From Conexibacter sp. CPCC 205762 (lineage in GTDB: Bacteria > Actinomycetota > Thermoleophilia > Solirubrobacterales > Solirubrobacteraceae), in NCBI RefSeq assembly GCF_030646155.1, contig NZ_JAUTDN010000003.1:248001-312000 (forward strand): DNA of 64,000 nt, written 5' to 3'. The first letter of the stretch is position 1. Each line of letters opens with the position of its first letter. Under the pieces are notes generated by a model, which made no database searches, was not told the origin of the DNA, and saw only the letters and a program-made list of their open reading frames with translations. This document shows positions 16,603-27,347 of this stretch, in pieces. Position numbers and translations under genes: made by a program.

Positions 16603-18281
16603 AGCACCGACAGCACGACGGCGGACGGATGTCCGCCGTCGTGCAGCAGCTCGTGCTCGACCGCGACGAGGCGGGTCGCCGCCTGCGGCGGCTCGCCGGT
16701 GCCGGCGTTGCGGGCGTAGCGCGGATGGGCGCCGCCGGCGACGAGCACGCGCACGCGGTGCCCGGCCGCGAAGCGGTGGGCGGTCGGCCACAGCGCGAAG
16801 CTGACGTGGCGGCTGCCGTCGGCCGCCAGCGGCGGGGCGGCGTCGTCAAGCCGGATCAGCGCGTCGCAGACGTTGGTCGAGCGCCCGCTCGGGTCGACGT
16901 CGCAGATCCGCACGAAGACGTCGGCGAACGGGCTCGACGTGCGCACGTGCACGTCGGCCTGGACCGGGCCGATCGCCTCGACCGCCCGCGCGAGCGGCTC
17001 GCCCGTGAAGACGAGCACGTCGTCGCGCGCCTCCAGCGGCGCGTTGTCGGTGACCGGCTCGCGCGCCAGCAGGACCGGGCCGCCGAGCGACGGCGTCGGG
17101 TGCGCGGGGTCGTAGGTGAAGCGGGTCGAGGCCGCCTCGCCTGCGTCGCCCGCCGCACCGCCGCCCGCCGCGCCGCCGCCCGCCGCGCCCCCGCCGGGCG
17201 CGGCCTCGCTCAGCGCCCCGCCCGCGCGCAGGTGCAGCCGCCACGGGCGCGCCTCCGGCGGCGGCCACTGCTCCAGCGCCCGCCACTCGCGCGCGCCGCC
17301 GACCCAGATCCGCACCGGCGCCTCGTCGAGCAGGCGGCGGTCGCCGAGCAGGTGCGCGCGCAGCCAGGCGAGCCCCTCGCGCGTCGATCTCGCCAGCAGC
17401 GGCGTCGAGGTGTGCGCCCACGGGCCGACGATCAGCTGCGTCGTGCGGCCGGCTCTGCGCAGCGCGACGTAGTCCTCCAGCAGCCACGGCAGGAAGATGT
17501 CCTGCCAGCCGCCGACGAGCTGGACCGGCGCGCTGACGCCGGCGACGTCAGCCGAGAAGTCGCGCGTTCTCCAGTAGGGGTCGTCGGGCGCGGCGACCTC
17601 GAACCACTCGCGGAAGAACTCGACCGGCTCGCCGGCGATCAGCGCGTCGACCTCGCCGAGCGCGACCTCGTCGAACGCCTTCGGCAGCTTGCGGCGGAGG
17701 CCGAAGATCAGCCGCAGCGGCGCCAGCCGGCGCTCCTGCGCGGCGATGATCAGCGTCCACGAGAGCGCGGTGTCGAGCGAGATCGAGCCGCCGCCGTAGG
17801 CCTGGCCGTGGAACTGCGAGGCGGTGATCGACGGCGCCAGCGCCCCGAGCGCGCCATCGGCGGCGACCGCCCACTGCGTCAGCCCCATGTAGCTGCTGCC
17901 GATCATCCCGATCGGCCCGTCGCACCACGGCTGCGCCTGCAGCCAGCGCAATGTCGCAAGGCCGTCGGCGCGCTCGTCGAAGGGACGGAAGACGCCGCCG
18001 GAGCCGAACGTCCCGCGGACGCTCTGGACGACCACCTGGAAGCCGCGCTCGGCGATCAGGCGGCCGTAGACGAAGCCGAAGAAGCCGCGGCGGCCATAGG
18101 GCGTGCGCACGAGCACGGTCGGCAGCGAGCCCGGAGCCGCGTCGCGCGCGACGTAGCGGTCGGCCAGCAGCACGACGCCGTCGTCCATCGTCGCCGGCAG
18201 GTCGTGCTCGACGACGAGGTCACGCGTCTGCGCGCTCGGCAGCCGCAGCGAGCGGCCGGCGATCTCGCTCAGGATCGTCAT
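16599..18281 (-). CDS. CocE/NonD-family hydrolase (X-Pro dipeptidyl-peptidase-like)
   Basis: A 560-residue S15-type alpha/beta hydrolase. The catalytic serine is in GSSYMGL (about residue 127), the aspartate in GGWQDIF and the histidine in GPWAHTS. The C-terminal jelly-roll (residues 390-550) carries [19 protein letters not shown], typical of X-Pro dipeptidyl-peptidase/cocaine esterase enzymes. No signal peptide is visible. A Gly/Ala linker made of three 15-bp repeats separates catalytic and jelly-roll parts. Substrate is unknown; acyl esters or amides are the family norm. Confidence 0.9.
   Translation of the reverse strand: MTILSEIAGRSLRLPSAQTRDLVVEHDLPATMDDGVVLLADRYVARDAAPGSLPTVLVRTPYGRRGFFGFVYGRLIAERGFQVVVQSVRGTFGSGGVFRPFDERADGLATLRWLQAQPWCDGPIGMIGSSYMGLTQWAVAADGALGALAPSITASQFHGQAYGGGSISLDTALSWTLIIAAQERRLAPLRLIFGLRRKLPKAFDEVALGEVDALIAGEPVEFFREWFEVAAPDDPYWRTRDFSADVAGVSAPVQLVGGWQDIFLPWLLEDYVALRRAGRTTQLIVGPWAHTSTPLLARSTREGLAWLRAHLLGDRRLLDEAPVRIWVGGAREWRALEQWPPPEARPWRLHLRAGGALSEAAPGGGAAGGGAAGGGAAGDAGEAASTRFTYDPAHPTPSLGGPVLLAREPVTDNAPLEARDDVLVFTGEPLARAVEAIGPVQADVHVRTSSPFADVFVRICDVDPSGRSTNVCDALIRLDDAAPPLAADGSRHVSFALWPTAHRFAAGHRVRVLVAGGAHPRYARNAGTGEPPQAATRLVAVEHELLHDGGHPSAVVLSVL
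16613..16644. terminator. Hairpin inside the overlapping 3' ends of convergent genes
   Basis: A perfect 14-bp stem (arms 16613-16626 and 16631-16644, GGAT loop) lies 11 nt after the stop of the plus-strand hydrolase and wholly within the last codons of the minus-strand hydrolase ([11 protein letters not shown] region). It can terminate the plus-strand transcript while being coding sequence for the other gene. Confidence 0.6.
17151..17195. repeat. Three tandem 15-bp repeats coding a GGGAA linker
   Basis: Three near-identical 15-bp units (CGCCGCNCCNCCGCC on the plus strand) encode GGGAAGGGAAGGGAA in the minus-strand CocE-type gene. The unit is a whole number of codons, so copy-number change would lengthen or shorten the interdomain linker without a frameshift. 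Confidence 0.75.
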
Positions 18282-18374
18282 CTGTCCTCTCCTACCCTAC
18301 GCGCCGCCGTTGCCTCTATGCTCGCGCCGCGACGTCGCCCAGCGGGGGTGGCGGGAATGAGGAGGAACGGGCCG

Positions 18375-19804
18375 ATGTCGAGCAGAGCGGAGCCGGAGGA
18401 GCATCACTTCTCCTACGGCGTGCATGTCTGGCTGACGGCCGCCGTCGCCGCGATGGGCGGCATCTTGTTCGGCTACGACACCGGCATGATCTCGGGCGCG
18501 CAGCTCTACATCGAGCGCGAGTTCAACCTCTCCTCCGGCGAGATCGGCGTCGTCGTCTCGGCCGTCACCGCCGGCGCGCTCGTCGGCGCCTTCTTCTCGT
18601 CCTGGCTGACGGCGAGAATGTCGCGGCGGGGGATCGTGAAACTGGCGGCGGTCGTCTTCATAGCCGGCGCCGTGCTGGCAGCGGTCGCGCAGAGCCTCGC
18701 GGTGCTGATCGTCGCCCGCTTCATCATCGGCCTCGCGGTCGGCTTCGCCTCGACGGTCGTGCCGCTCTACATCTCCGAGGTCGTGCCGGCCGCCAGACGC
18801 GGCTCGATGGTCGCGCTGTTCCAGCTCGCGATCACCGCCGGCATCCTGCTCGCGTACATCGTCAACGCCGTCACGGCCGAGGAGTGGCGGATCGTCTTCG
18901 CGCTCGCCGCGGTGCCCGCGACGCTGCTGTTCCTCGGCATGCTGGTGCTGCCCAACAGCCCCCGCTGGCTGGTGATGAGAGGCGACGTCGACGGCGCCCG
19001 CGACGTCCTCCACGAGCTGCGTGACCCGAACGCGCCGGAGACCGAGGAGGAGCTGCAGGAGATCGTCGACGCGGTCGAGGAGGACCGCAGACGGCCGAAG
19101 GAGTCGATCGTCGCCGCCTTCTCCAGCCCGCTCGCGCGGACCGTGCTGGTGGTCGGCATCGGGCTCGGGATCTTCCAGCAGATCACCGGCATCAACACGA
19201 TCATCTACTACGCCCCGACGATCCTGAAGGAGGCCGACTTCGGCGACTCGGCCTCGACGCTGACGACCGCCGGCATCGGCACGCTCAACTTCGTCGCGAC
19301 GATCCTCGCGCTGCTGTTCGTCGACCGCATCGGCCGTCGCAAGATCCTCCTCGGCGGGATGGTCGGGATGGCGCTGACGATGGGCGTGATCGCGGTCGCC
19401 TTCGCCGTCGACGACTTCACCGGCGTCTGGAGATACCTGACCGTCTTCTGCCTCTTCGCCTTCATCGCCTGCTTCGCCGTCAGCTGGGGCTGGGGCTTCT
19501 GGGTGATGGCGTCGGAGATCTACCCGCTCTTCATCCGCGGCCAGGCGATCTCGATCGGCAACTCGGTCCAGTGGGGGGCGAACTTCGCGATCTCGCTGCT
19601 GTTCCCGGTGCTGCTGACCGCCTGGGGCGGCGGCCCCGTCTTCGGCATGCTCGCCGGCTTCGGCCTGCTGGCGATCTGGTTCACCTGGAAGCTCGTCCCC
19701 GAGACGCGCGGCAAGACGCTGGAGGAGATCGAGGACGAGTGGCGCCGCCGCGCCGGCGTCGAGGCCGGCGGCAGCGGCGGCCCGACGCCCGCGACGGCAG
19801 CCGG

Positions 19805-19808
<4 letters not shown>
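18375..19808 (+). CDS. MFS sugar porter (sugar/H+ symporter)
   Basis: A 477-residue 12-helix transporter of the sugar porter family, importing a monosaccharide with protons. Signatures seen are [14 protein letters not shown] in helix 1, [32 protein letters not shown] before the central loop, [17 protein letters not shown] in helix 7, DRIGRRK, and the C-terminal [12 protein letters not shown]. The ATG at 18375 follows a GGAGG at 18361-18365; an in-frame ATG at 18357 is possible but would leave this site inside the gene. It overlaps the convergent ABC ATPase gene by 4 nt. Confidence 0.92.
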
Positions 19809-20989
<1,181 letters not shown>

Positions 20990-21002
20990 CGGGCACTCCT
21001 TG

Positions 21003-22109
21003 TCATGTCATGCGCCCGCGGGCGGCCACGGGCCAGTGGTCGACGACGCGACCCCGCTCGACGACCGTGACGGCGTCGAACAGGTTCACGACGGGGCAGA
21101 TGTGGTTCGGCACGATCGCGAGCCGGTCGCCGACGGCGACCGCGGCGTCCTCCGGCAGCGCGACGAGGCCGTGCTCCTCGCTCGCGCGCGCGACCGGCCA
21201 GCCGTTGCCGGCGACGGCGCCGAAGTCGGCGGCCGCGTCGCGCACGATCATGCGGTCGGAGGTGAGCGCCTTGGCGCCGGCGTCGACGCAGGCGATCGCC
21301 GGCGAGGGGCGGCTGACGACGGTCGCCAGCACGTGCGCGGCGAGGTCGCCCTCGCGCGCGCTGCCGTGCGCGAGCTGGCTGCGGTCGTTGAAGACGTAGG
21401 TGCCGGGGCGGATCTCGCTCACGCCGGGATGGCCGGCGGCGAAGCGGGCGGTCGCGGTCGAGCCCATCGAGACGACCTCGCAGCGCACGCCCGCGGCGCG
21501 GATCGCCTCCGCGCTGGCGACCATCAGCTCGCAGGCGGCGGAGGCGGCGGCCGCCAGCTCGGCCTCGTCGCGCGCCTGGTAGGCCTGGCCCTCGTGCGTC
21601 ATCACGCCGTCGAAGCGGAGGCCGGGGAGCGCATCGACCGCGCGCGCGAGCGCGACCAGCTCGGGCGAGCAGGGCGCGACGCCGAGCCGGCCCATGCCGC
21701 TGTCGACCTCGGCGCGGACGCCCAGCTCGATCCCGCCGGCGGCGCTGACGGCGGCCGAGATCTCCTCCGCGGTCGCGATCGCGTCGACCGCGACCGACAG
21801 CCGCGGCACGCGCCGCGCCAGCGCGACCAGCCGCGCCAGCTTCAGCGGCCCGACGAGCGGATAGGCGATCAGCAGGTCCTCGACGCCGCCGTCGGCGAAC
21901 ACCTCGGCCTCGCCGAGCTTCGCGACCGTCAGGCCGACGGCGCCGGCGGCGAGCTGCATCCGCGCGACCTGCAGCGACTTGTGCGTCTTCGCGTGCGGGC
22001 GCAGCGCGACGCCCGCGGCGTCCGCGCAGGCGGCCATCGCGGCGACGTTGGCGCGCAGCACGTCGAGGTCGACGACGAGCGCCGGCGTGTCGAGCGCGTC
22101 GAGCGTCAC
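21003..22109 (-). CDS. D-threonine-aldolase-like PLP enzyme (alanine-racemase fold)
   Basis: A 368-residue fold-type III PLP enzyme. The Schiff-base lysine lies in LRPHAKTHKS (about residue 42). The C-terminal domain ends with a PNHICP motif, the divalent-metal site of D-threonine aldolase and D-serine/D-3-hydroxyaspartate dehydratases. Expected chemistry is aldol cleavage or dehydration of a D-beta-hydroxy amino acid. It begins with GTG in a 4-nt overlap with the iclR gene. The exact substrate cannot be read from sequence. Confidence 0.85.
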   Translation of the reverse strand: MTLDALDTPALVVDLDVLRANVAAMAACADAAGVALRPHAKTHKSLQVARMQLAAGAVGLTVAKLGEAEVFADGGVEDLLIAYPLVGPLKLARLVALARRVPRLSVAVDAIATAEEISAAVSAAGGIELGVRAEVDSGMGRLGVAPCSPELVALARAVDALPGLRFDGVMTHEGQAYQARDEAELAAAASAACELMVASAEAIRAAGVRCEVVSMGSTATARFAAGHPGVSEIRPGTYVFNDRSQLAHGSAREGDLAAHVLATVVSRPSPAIACVDAGAKALTSDRMIVRDAAADFGAVAGNGWPVARASEEHGLVALPEDAAVAVGDRLAIVPNHICPVVNLFDAVTVVERGRVVDHWPVAARGRMT

Positions 22110-22912
22110 GCCGCCCCCGCCGGAGCGTCGACGGCCGGCGCGACGTAGCCGAGCTGGCGCGACAGCTCGCCGACGGCGTCGCGCAGCGCGGCGAGCGCGC
22201 GCTCGCCGACCTCCTCGTCGTAGCGCGGCGTCGGGATCGAGACCGACATCGCGGCGATCGTGTCGCCGCGCGGCCCGTGGACCGGCACCGCGACGCAGCG
22301 GCAGCCGAGCACGTACTCCTCGTCGTCGGTGCCGTAGCCCCTCGCGCGGATCTCGGTGAGGCCGTCGAGCAGCTCGTCGACGTCGACCAGCGTCGCGGCC
22401 GTGAAGCGCGGCAGCTCGACCGAGCGCAGCCGCTGCTCGGCCTCGGCGGCGTCGAGCTGCGCCAGCAGCGTCTTGCCGACGCCGGTGCCGTGCGCGAACA
22501 GCCGCTTGCCGACCTCGGAGACGAGCTTCATCGGATGCGGCGACTCGCTGATCGCGAGGTAGACGACCTCCATCCCCTCCAGCTGCGCCAGCTGGACCGT
22601 CTCGCCGGTGCGCTCGACGACGCGGTCCATCAGCGGCTGCGCGAGCGCGACGATGTCGCCCTCGCGCTCGCTCGCGCGCGCCAGCTCGCGCAGCCGCGAG
22701 CCGATCCGGTAACGGCGGCCGTCGTCGGTCATCTCGACGAAGCGGCGGCGGGCCATCGTGCGCAGCAGGTTCGAGGTCGAGGAGCGCGGCATCGCCAGCT
22801 CGTCGGCGATGTCCATCAGCCGCATCGGCTCGCGCGTCGCGAGCAGCTCCAGCACGACCAGCGTGCGGTCGGCCGACTTGACGCTCGTGAAGCCCTGCTC
22901 CTCGGCGCTCAC
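22106..22912 (-). CDS. IclR-family transcriptional regulator
   Basis: A 268-residue regulator: an N-terminal winged helix (residues 10-70, MRLMDIADELAMPRSSTSNLLRTM) and a C-terminal GAF-like ligand domain (GTGVGKTLLAQ, CRCVAVPVHGPRGDTIAAMSVSIP). IclR proteins bind as dimers or tetramers to paired palindromes and sense small acids. It is embedded within the catabolic operon by GTGA overlaps on both sides, which makes it the best candidate for recognising the paired operators at 30659, 30740 and 33731. That assignment is inference. Confidence 0.92.
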   Translation of the reverse strand: MSAEEQGFTSVKSADRTLVVLELLATREPMRLMDIADELAMPRSSTSNLLRTMARRRFVEMTDDGRRYRIGSRLRELARASEREGDIVALAQPLMDRVVERTGETVQLAQLEGMEVVYLAISESPHPMKLVSEVGKRLFAHGTGVGKTLLAQLDAAEAEQRLRSVELPRFTAATLVDVDELLDGLTEIRARGYGTDDEEYVLGCRCVAVPVHGPRGDTIAAMSVSIPTPRYDEEVGERALAALRDAVGELSRQLGYVAPAVDAPAGAA

Positions 22913-23283
22913 GGGAGCACCGCCACGCAGTCGATCTCGACCTTGATCCCGAACGCGAGCTGCTGGCCGCCGACGGTCGTGCGCGCGGGCAGCACGCCGG
23001 CACCCTCGAAGGCCGCGCGGTAGGCGGCGTCCATGCCGGCGAAGTCGTCGATCGAGGCGAGGAAGACGCCGCACTTGACGACGTCCGCGAGCGAGGCGCC
23101 GGCCGCGACGAGGATCGCCTCGAGGTTGCGCAGCGTCAGCTCGGTCTCCTGCTCGATCGTGCCCGGCCGGTAGGCGCCGTCGGCGAGCGGCCCCTGTCCG
23201 GAGACGTGCACGAACCGCCCTTCGGCGATCACCGCGGGCGAGTACGCACCCGTCGGCGAGCCCCTGTCAACAGCCTGCTTCAC
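22909..23283 (-). CDS. ridA: RidA-family (YjgF) reactive imine/enamine deaminase
   Basis: A 124-residue RidA-type trimeric enzyme. The conserved GAYSPAVIAEGRFVHVSGQ opening, the substrate-binding arginine in PARTTVGG and the terminal KVEIDCVA with its glutamate are present. RidA hydrolyses the 2-aminoacrylate or other enamines that PLP-dependent dehydratases and lyases release. In an operon with two PLP enzymes, and near a third, its job is probably to finish or detoxify their products. Start is GTG in a 4-nt overlap with the amidohydrolase gene. Confidence 0.9.
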   Translation of the reverse strand: MKQAVDRGSPTGAYSPAVIAEGRFVHVSGQGPLADGAYRPGTIEQETELTLRNLEAILVAAGASLADVVKCGVFLASIDDFAGMDAAYRAAFEGAGVLPARTTVGGQQLAFGIKVEIDCVAVLP

Positions 23284-24443
23284 TGCCGTCCCTCCTTCAG
23301 CGCTTCATGCACGATGACCCCGGCGCGGACCGTCAGCGCGGTGCGCAGCCGCCGGCGGCCGTGGAAGGTCCCTCCGCGCGTGTCGGCGTAGGCGACCGGA
23401 CCCTCGACCAGCTCGAACGCCGCCACGTCGGCGGGTGCCCCGACGTCCAGCGTACCGACGCCCTCAGCCGCCAGCCCCGCGTGGCGGGCCGGCGCGTAGG
23501 TCGCACAGGCCAGCACCTCGTCGAGCCCGAGCCCGAGCGCGAGGAACTTCGACATCACGGTCGGCAGGTCGCCGACGGCGTCGAGCGAGTACGCGTGCAC
23601 GTCGCTGGAGATCGTGTCGGGGCGGAAGCCGGCCGCGAGCATCTCGCTCGCGACCTCCGCGTCGAAGGCCGACATCCCGTGCGCGACGTCGAAGACGACG
23701 CCCCGCTGCCGCGCCTCCAGCACCGACTCGCGCACGCGCCCGCCGACCGACAGGCGGTTGTCCTCGAAGCCGGTGTAGCAGTGCGTCAGCACGTCGCCCT
23801 TGCGCAGCGTCGCCATGATCTCGTCGCTGCCGGGCGGCGCCGGGCCGAGGTGGACCATCAACGGCAGCCCGAGCCGGTCGGCGACGCGGCGGGCGCGGTG
23901 CAGCGGCTCCGCGCCGGAGCGGCCGACGACGTTGCCCGAGGCGCGCACCTTGATCCCGATCACGCGGTCGGCGTGCTCGCGCGCGCCGGCGATGCAGACG
24001 TCCTCGTCAGCATAGGCGAGCGTCTCCAGCTCGCCCGCGAGCAGGATCGAGGTCGCGCCGATCGAGGCGATGTTGAGGAAGGCGCGCACGCGCGAGCCGG
24101 CGCGGTCGATCGTCCCGCGGCGGAAGGCGCCGAACAGGTGCGCCCCGGCGCTGCCGGTGTCGACGAAGGTCGTCGTGCCGGCCGGCGGGCCGACGACGTC
24201 TGGGTCGACGCCGAGGTCCTGGCCGACGAACACGTGCGTGTGCAGGTCGACCAGGCCGGGCGCGACGACGAGCCCGGAGCAGTCGCGCGCGTCGCCGCCG
24301 TCGGGCACCTCCAGGTTGGTGCCGACGGCGGCGACGCGCCCGCCCACGAGCAGCACGTCGGCCGGCCGGCGGCCGCCGTGGGATCCGCCGGAGCGCGGGT
24401 CGTAGACCTCCCCTCCGTGCAGGAGCAGCGCCCCCACGGTCAC
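23280..24443 (-). CDS. Metal-dependent amidohydrolase/deacetylase (dihydroorotase-like, EF_0837 type)
   Basis: A 387-residue amidohydrolase-superfamily enzyme. The first metal motif is VDLHTHVF (about residue 67). Later ligands are GIKVRASG (bridging lysine), VHLGPAPP, LTHCYTGFEDN and ISSDVHAYS with the final aspartate. The flanking beta-sandwich is typical of cyclic amidase and deacetylase members. Genes of this subgroup are often found next to a SelA-like PLP gene, as here, which suggests it removes an acyl group or opens a ring before PLP chemistry. Start GTG overlaps the SDR gene by 4 nt. Confidence 0.85.
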   Translation of the reverse strand: MTVGALLLHGGEVYDPRSGGSHGGRRPADVLLVGGRVAAVGTNLEVPDGGDARDCSGLVVAPGLVDLHTHVFVGQDLGVDPDVVGPPAGTTTFVDTGSAGAHLFGAFRRGTIDRAGSRVRAFLNIASIGATSILLAGELETLAYADEDVCIAGAREHADRVIGIKVRASGNVVGRSGAEPLHRARRVADRLGLPLMVHLGPAPPGSDEIMATLRKGDVLTHCYTGFEDNRLSVGGRVRESVLEARQRGVVFDVAHGMSAFDAEVASEMLAAGFRPDTISSDVHAYSLDAVGDLPTVMSKFLALGLGLDEVLACATYAPARHAGLAAEGVGTLDVGAPADVAAFELVEGPVAYADTRGGTFHGRRRLRTALTVRAGVIVHEALKEGRQ

Positions 24444-25198
24444 ATCCCCAGCAGCTCGCCGCCGTCGACGACGAGGTCCTGCATGACGATGTGGGCGGCG
24501 CCGGGCGAGAGCAGGAAGCGGGTCGCGACGGCGATGTCCTCGACGCGGCCGACGCGGCCGGTCGGGATCCGCGGCCGCAGCGCCAGCGCGCTGCCGGCGG
24601 CGAGGTCGTCGACCGACGCGTGGTCGCTCTGCAGCTCGCGCATCATCGGCGTGTCGGTCGGGCCGGGCGAGACGGTGTTGATGCGGACGCCGTCGCCGGC
24701 GACCTCCATCGCCAGCACCCTCAGCGCCTGCCGCAGCCCCGCCTTCGAGGCCGAATAGGCGGCCTGCCGCATCCGCGGCATGCGCGCCGCGATCGAGGCG
24801 ATCCCGACGATCGCGCCGCCGTCGCCGGCCGCCATCTCACGCGCGTACAGCTGCGCCGCGTGGTAGCAGCCGACGAGGTTGACGCGCAGGATCCGCTCCA
24901 TCTCCGGCCGCTCCAGCTCCAGCGACGGGACGGCGCTGAAGACGCCGCCGGGGATCGCGACCCGCGACGCGTCGCGGCTGGCGTCGAACAGCGCCTGCAC
25001 CGACTCGGCGTCGGCGAGGTCGACGGGCAGCGCGACCGCCTCCGCGTCGCCGCTCGCGATCGCCGCCGTCTCCTGCGCGAGCGCCTCGTCGACGTCGGCG
25101 ACGACGATCCGCTGCACGCCCTCGTCGCGCGCCAGCTCGACCGCGATCGCGCGGCCGATGCCGCGCCCCCCACCGACCACTACCGCCGTCCCGGTCAT
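24440..25198 (-). CDS. SDR-family NAD(P)-dependent oxidoreductase
   Basis: A 252-residue classical short-chain dehydrogenase. VVGGGRGIGRA binds the cofactor, VADVDE indicates NAD preference (acidic residue after strand 2), and the active site is SIAARMPRMRQAAYSASKAG. NTVSPGPTDTPMM and the VDGGELLGM end complete the fold. It probably oxidises or reduces a hydroxyl of the operon's substrate. ATGA and GTGA overlaps bind it to its neighbours. Confidence 0.92.
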   Translation of the reverse strand: MTGTAVVVGGGRGIGRAIAVELARDEGVQRIVVADVDEALAQETAAIASGDAEAVALPVDLADAESVQALFDASRDASRVAIPGGVFSAVPSLELERPEMERILRVNLVGCYHAAQLYAREMAAGDGGAIVGIASIAARMPRMRQAAYSASKAGLRQALRVLAMEVAGDGVRINTVSPGPTDTPMMRELQSDHASVDDLAAGSALALRPRIPTGRVGRVEDIAVATRFLLSPGAAHIVMQDLVVDGGELLGM

Positions 25199-26403
25199 GC
25201 CTCCGTGTCCTTCCTGTCCAGTGTCTGCGTCGAAGTCAGTGCCGCGGCGAGCGAGCGCGCGACGAGCGCCGCCTCGCCCTCCCGCAGGTGCGTCGGCGTG
25301 ACGCGCACGAGCCCGCGCCAGGCGAGCGCCTCGTCGAGCGCGATCGCCGGCGCGCCCTCCGCGAGGGCACGCACGAGCGCGTAGGCGCGCGCCGGCGATC
25401 GCAGGTCCAGCTCGGCGACCGGCCAGCCGCGCTCGCGGCCGTCGGCCTCCAGCAGCGCGGCGCGAACGCCGTCGATCCCGGCGCAGGCGTCGACGACCGT
25501 CAGCGCGTCGGCGCGCCAGCGCGCCTGGTCGGCGGCGTGGTCGCGCGCGGCGTAGGCGCGCAGCGCGGCGAGCAGGCCGGCGATCTCCTCCTTGCCGACC
25601 TTCAGCGGGCGGCCGATCCCCTGGTGGGGCGGGCCGGCGACGGTGCCGGCGGCGATCAGCGGCGCGCCGTGCCAGGTCTCGACGCGCACGTCCTGGTCCT
25701 GGTGCTGGAGCGCGACCGAGCGGATCAGGTCGGCGCGGCCGGCGAGGAAGCCGGAGGCGGCGGGGCCGCCGATCCACTTGCCGCCGCTGACGGCGATCAG
25801 GTCGACGCCGAGCGCGGCGAACCGTCTCAGGTTGGCCAGCGGCGGGACCGCCAGCGAGGCGTCGAGGATCACCGGCACGCCGCGCGCGTGCGCGATCTCG
25901 ACGACCTGCTCCAGCGGCAGCGCGTTGGCGCCGCTGTTGGAGAAGTAGGCGACGGCGGCGGTGCGCTCGCCGATCGCGGCGTCGAGCTCGTACGGGAACG
26001 TCAGGTCCGGGAAGCCGATCTCGACCAGCCGCGCGCCGGCGGCGCGCAGCGCGTGGTCGTAGGCGATCCGCTGGCCGCGGTGGACGACGATCTCGTCGCG
26101 CCCCCCAGAGGCGTCCGGGAGCCGGTTCATCAGCGCCGGGTCGTCGCCGGCGATGCAGGCGGCCGCCGCCAGCAGCAGCGCGCCGGCGGCGCCGTTGGTG
26201 ACGTAGCCGGCCTCGGCGCCGGTCAGCGCCGCGATCTCGCCGCCGGCGGCGGCCTGCAGCTCGTGCATCCGCACGTAGACGCCGGCCGCCTCCCGCATCG
26301 CGTCGAGCACGGCGGGCGCAAGCACGCCGGAGCCGAGCCGCGTCGCCGGGCCGACCGCGTTGACCAGCGGCCGCACGCCGAGGCTGTCGAGCAGTCCGCT
26401 CAC
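25195..26403 (-). CDS. SelA-like PLP-dependent lyase (DgaE-type)
   Basis: A 402-residue fold-type I PLP enzyme related to selenocysteine synthase SelA but not SelA itself, since no selenium genes are nearby. The cofactor lysine is in VSGGKWIGGP (about residue 198), and the substrate loop GRPLKVGKEEI is characteristic of this paralogous group, which includes D-glucosaminate-6-phosphate ammonia-lyase. Beta-elimination of an amino or hydroxy group from an amino acid or amino sugar acid is the likely reaction. The partner aldolase found beside DgaE (DgaF) is absent, so the pathway differs. Confidence 0.82.
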   Translation of the reverse strand: MSGLLDSLGVRPLVNAVGPATRLGSGVLAPAVLDAMREAAGVYVRMHELQAAAGGEIAALTGAEAGYVTNGAAGALLLAAAACIAGDDPALMNRLPDASGGRDEIVVHRGQRIAYDHALRAAGARLVEIGFPDLTFPYELDAAIGERTAAVAYFSNSGANALPLEQVVEIAHARGVPVILDASLAVPPLANLRRFAALGVDLIAVSGGKWIGGPAASGFLAGRADLIRSVALQHQDQDVRVETWHGAPLIAAGTVAGPPHQGIGRPLKVGKEEIAGLLAALRAYAARDHAADQARWRADALTVVDACAGIDGVRAALLEADGRERGWPVAELDLRSPARAYALVRALAEGAPAIALDEALAWRGLVRVTPTHLREGEAALVARSLAAALTSTQTLDRKDTEA

Positions 26404-27347
26404 AGGCCGACCCGCTCCAGCGACCAGGCGAACGCCTGCGCCGGGTTCTCGACCGTCATCGTGTGGATCTGCTCCTCCGTCACGCCGCGCTCGCGCAGCA
26501 TCGGCAGGAAGTTCACGATCACGTTGTCGTAGCCGCAGCCGTCGTAGAAGGCCAGCTGCCCCAGCTCGCAGATGTCGTTGGAGAGCATGATCTGGCCGAC
26601 GAGCCCCTCGGCGCAGAGGCCGGCGACGTTGTCGGCGCGGACCGACAGCGGCGCGTAGCCGCCGACGAAGGCGAGGTTGTCGACGTCGAGCCAGGCGCCG
26701 CGCGCGGCGATCGGCAGCCAGTGGCGGATGCCGGGCCGGTCGCCGAGGTGGGAGATGATCACCCTGCTGGGGTCGACGCCCTCCTCGGCCAGCAGGTCGA
26801 TCTGCTCCAGCGCCAGCTCGCCCCAGTGGGTCGTGTGGGTCATGATCGGGATGCCGGTGCGCGCGTGCGCGCGGCCGGCGGCGCGGAAGACGCGCTCCTG
26901 CGCCGGCGTGACGTGGTGGCGCTCGGTCCCGATCTCGCCGATGAAGCCGGGCCGCACGCCGCTCCCCTCGACGCCGTCCACGATCTCGGCGACGAGCCGG
27001 TCGGCGAGCTGGTCGGGCAGCTCCTCCTGGACGTAGTCCGGGTAGACGCGCTCGCGGTACCAGCCGGCGCCCATCACGACGTGCACGCCGGTGCGCTCGC
27101 TGATCCGCTTCAGCGCGGCCGGGTCGCGCGCCAGCCCGATGTTGGTCGGGTCGCAGATCGTGCCGCCGCCGGCCGCCTTGTAGCGCGCGACCTCGGCGAC
27201 CGCCAGCTCCTCGTCGTCGAGGATCGCGTCGTACAGCTCGCGGATCCCCCAGCCGTCGACGAGGATGTGGTCGTGGCTGAGCGTGATGCCCAGCTGCTCG
27301 GGCGCGATCGGCCCGAGCACGGTCATGACGCGGTCTTCACTGCTCAT
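26400..27347 (-). CDS. Phosphotriesterase-family metal hydrolase (PHP/lactonase-like)
   Basis: A 315-residue TIM-barrel enzyme. Metal ligands are visible as LSHDHI (HxH), MTHTTHW, ISHLGDR and the aspartate in MLSNDICE. The bridging position is glutamate (GFIGEIGTE) rather than the carboxylated lysine of true phosphotriesterases, as in E. coli PHP. Lactone or ester hydrolysis is more likely than phosphotriester cleavage. It follows the permease gene with an ATGA overlap and is the first enzyme behind the transporter. Confidence 0.87.
   Translation of the reverse strand: MSSEDRVMTVLGPIAPEQLGITLSHDHILVDGWGIRELYDAILDDEELAVAEVARYKAAGGGTICDPTNIGLARDPAALKRISERTGVHVVMGAGWYRERVYPDYVQEELPDQLADRLVAEIVDGVEGSGVRPGFIGEIGTERHHVTPAQERVFRAAGRAHARTGIPIMTHTTHWGELALEQIDLLAEEGVDPSRVIISHLGDRPGIRHWLPIAARGAWLDVDNLAFVGGYAPLSVRADNVAGLCAEGLVGQIMLSNDICELGQLAFYDGCGYDNVIVNFLPMLRERGVTEEQIHTMTVENPAQAFAWSLERVGL

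Noticed and set aside
17151-17195. CRISPR-like or intergenic tandem repeat.
   Set aside because: Only three 15-bp units, in frame within a coding sequence, encoding a Gly/Ala linker.
25195-26403. True selenocysteine synthase (SelA).
   Set aside because: No selB, selC tRNA or selD nearby; the motifs and operon fit the SelA-like catabolic paralogues.
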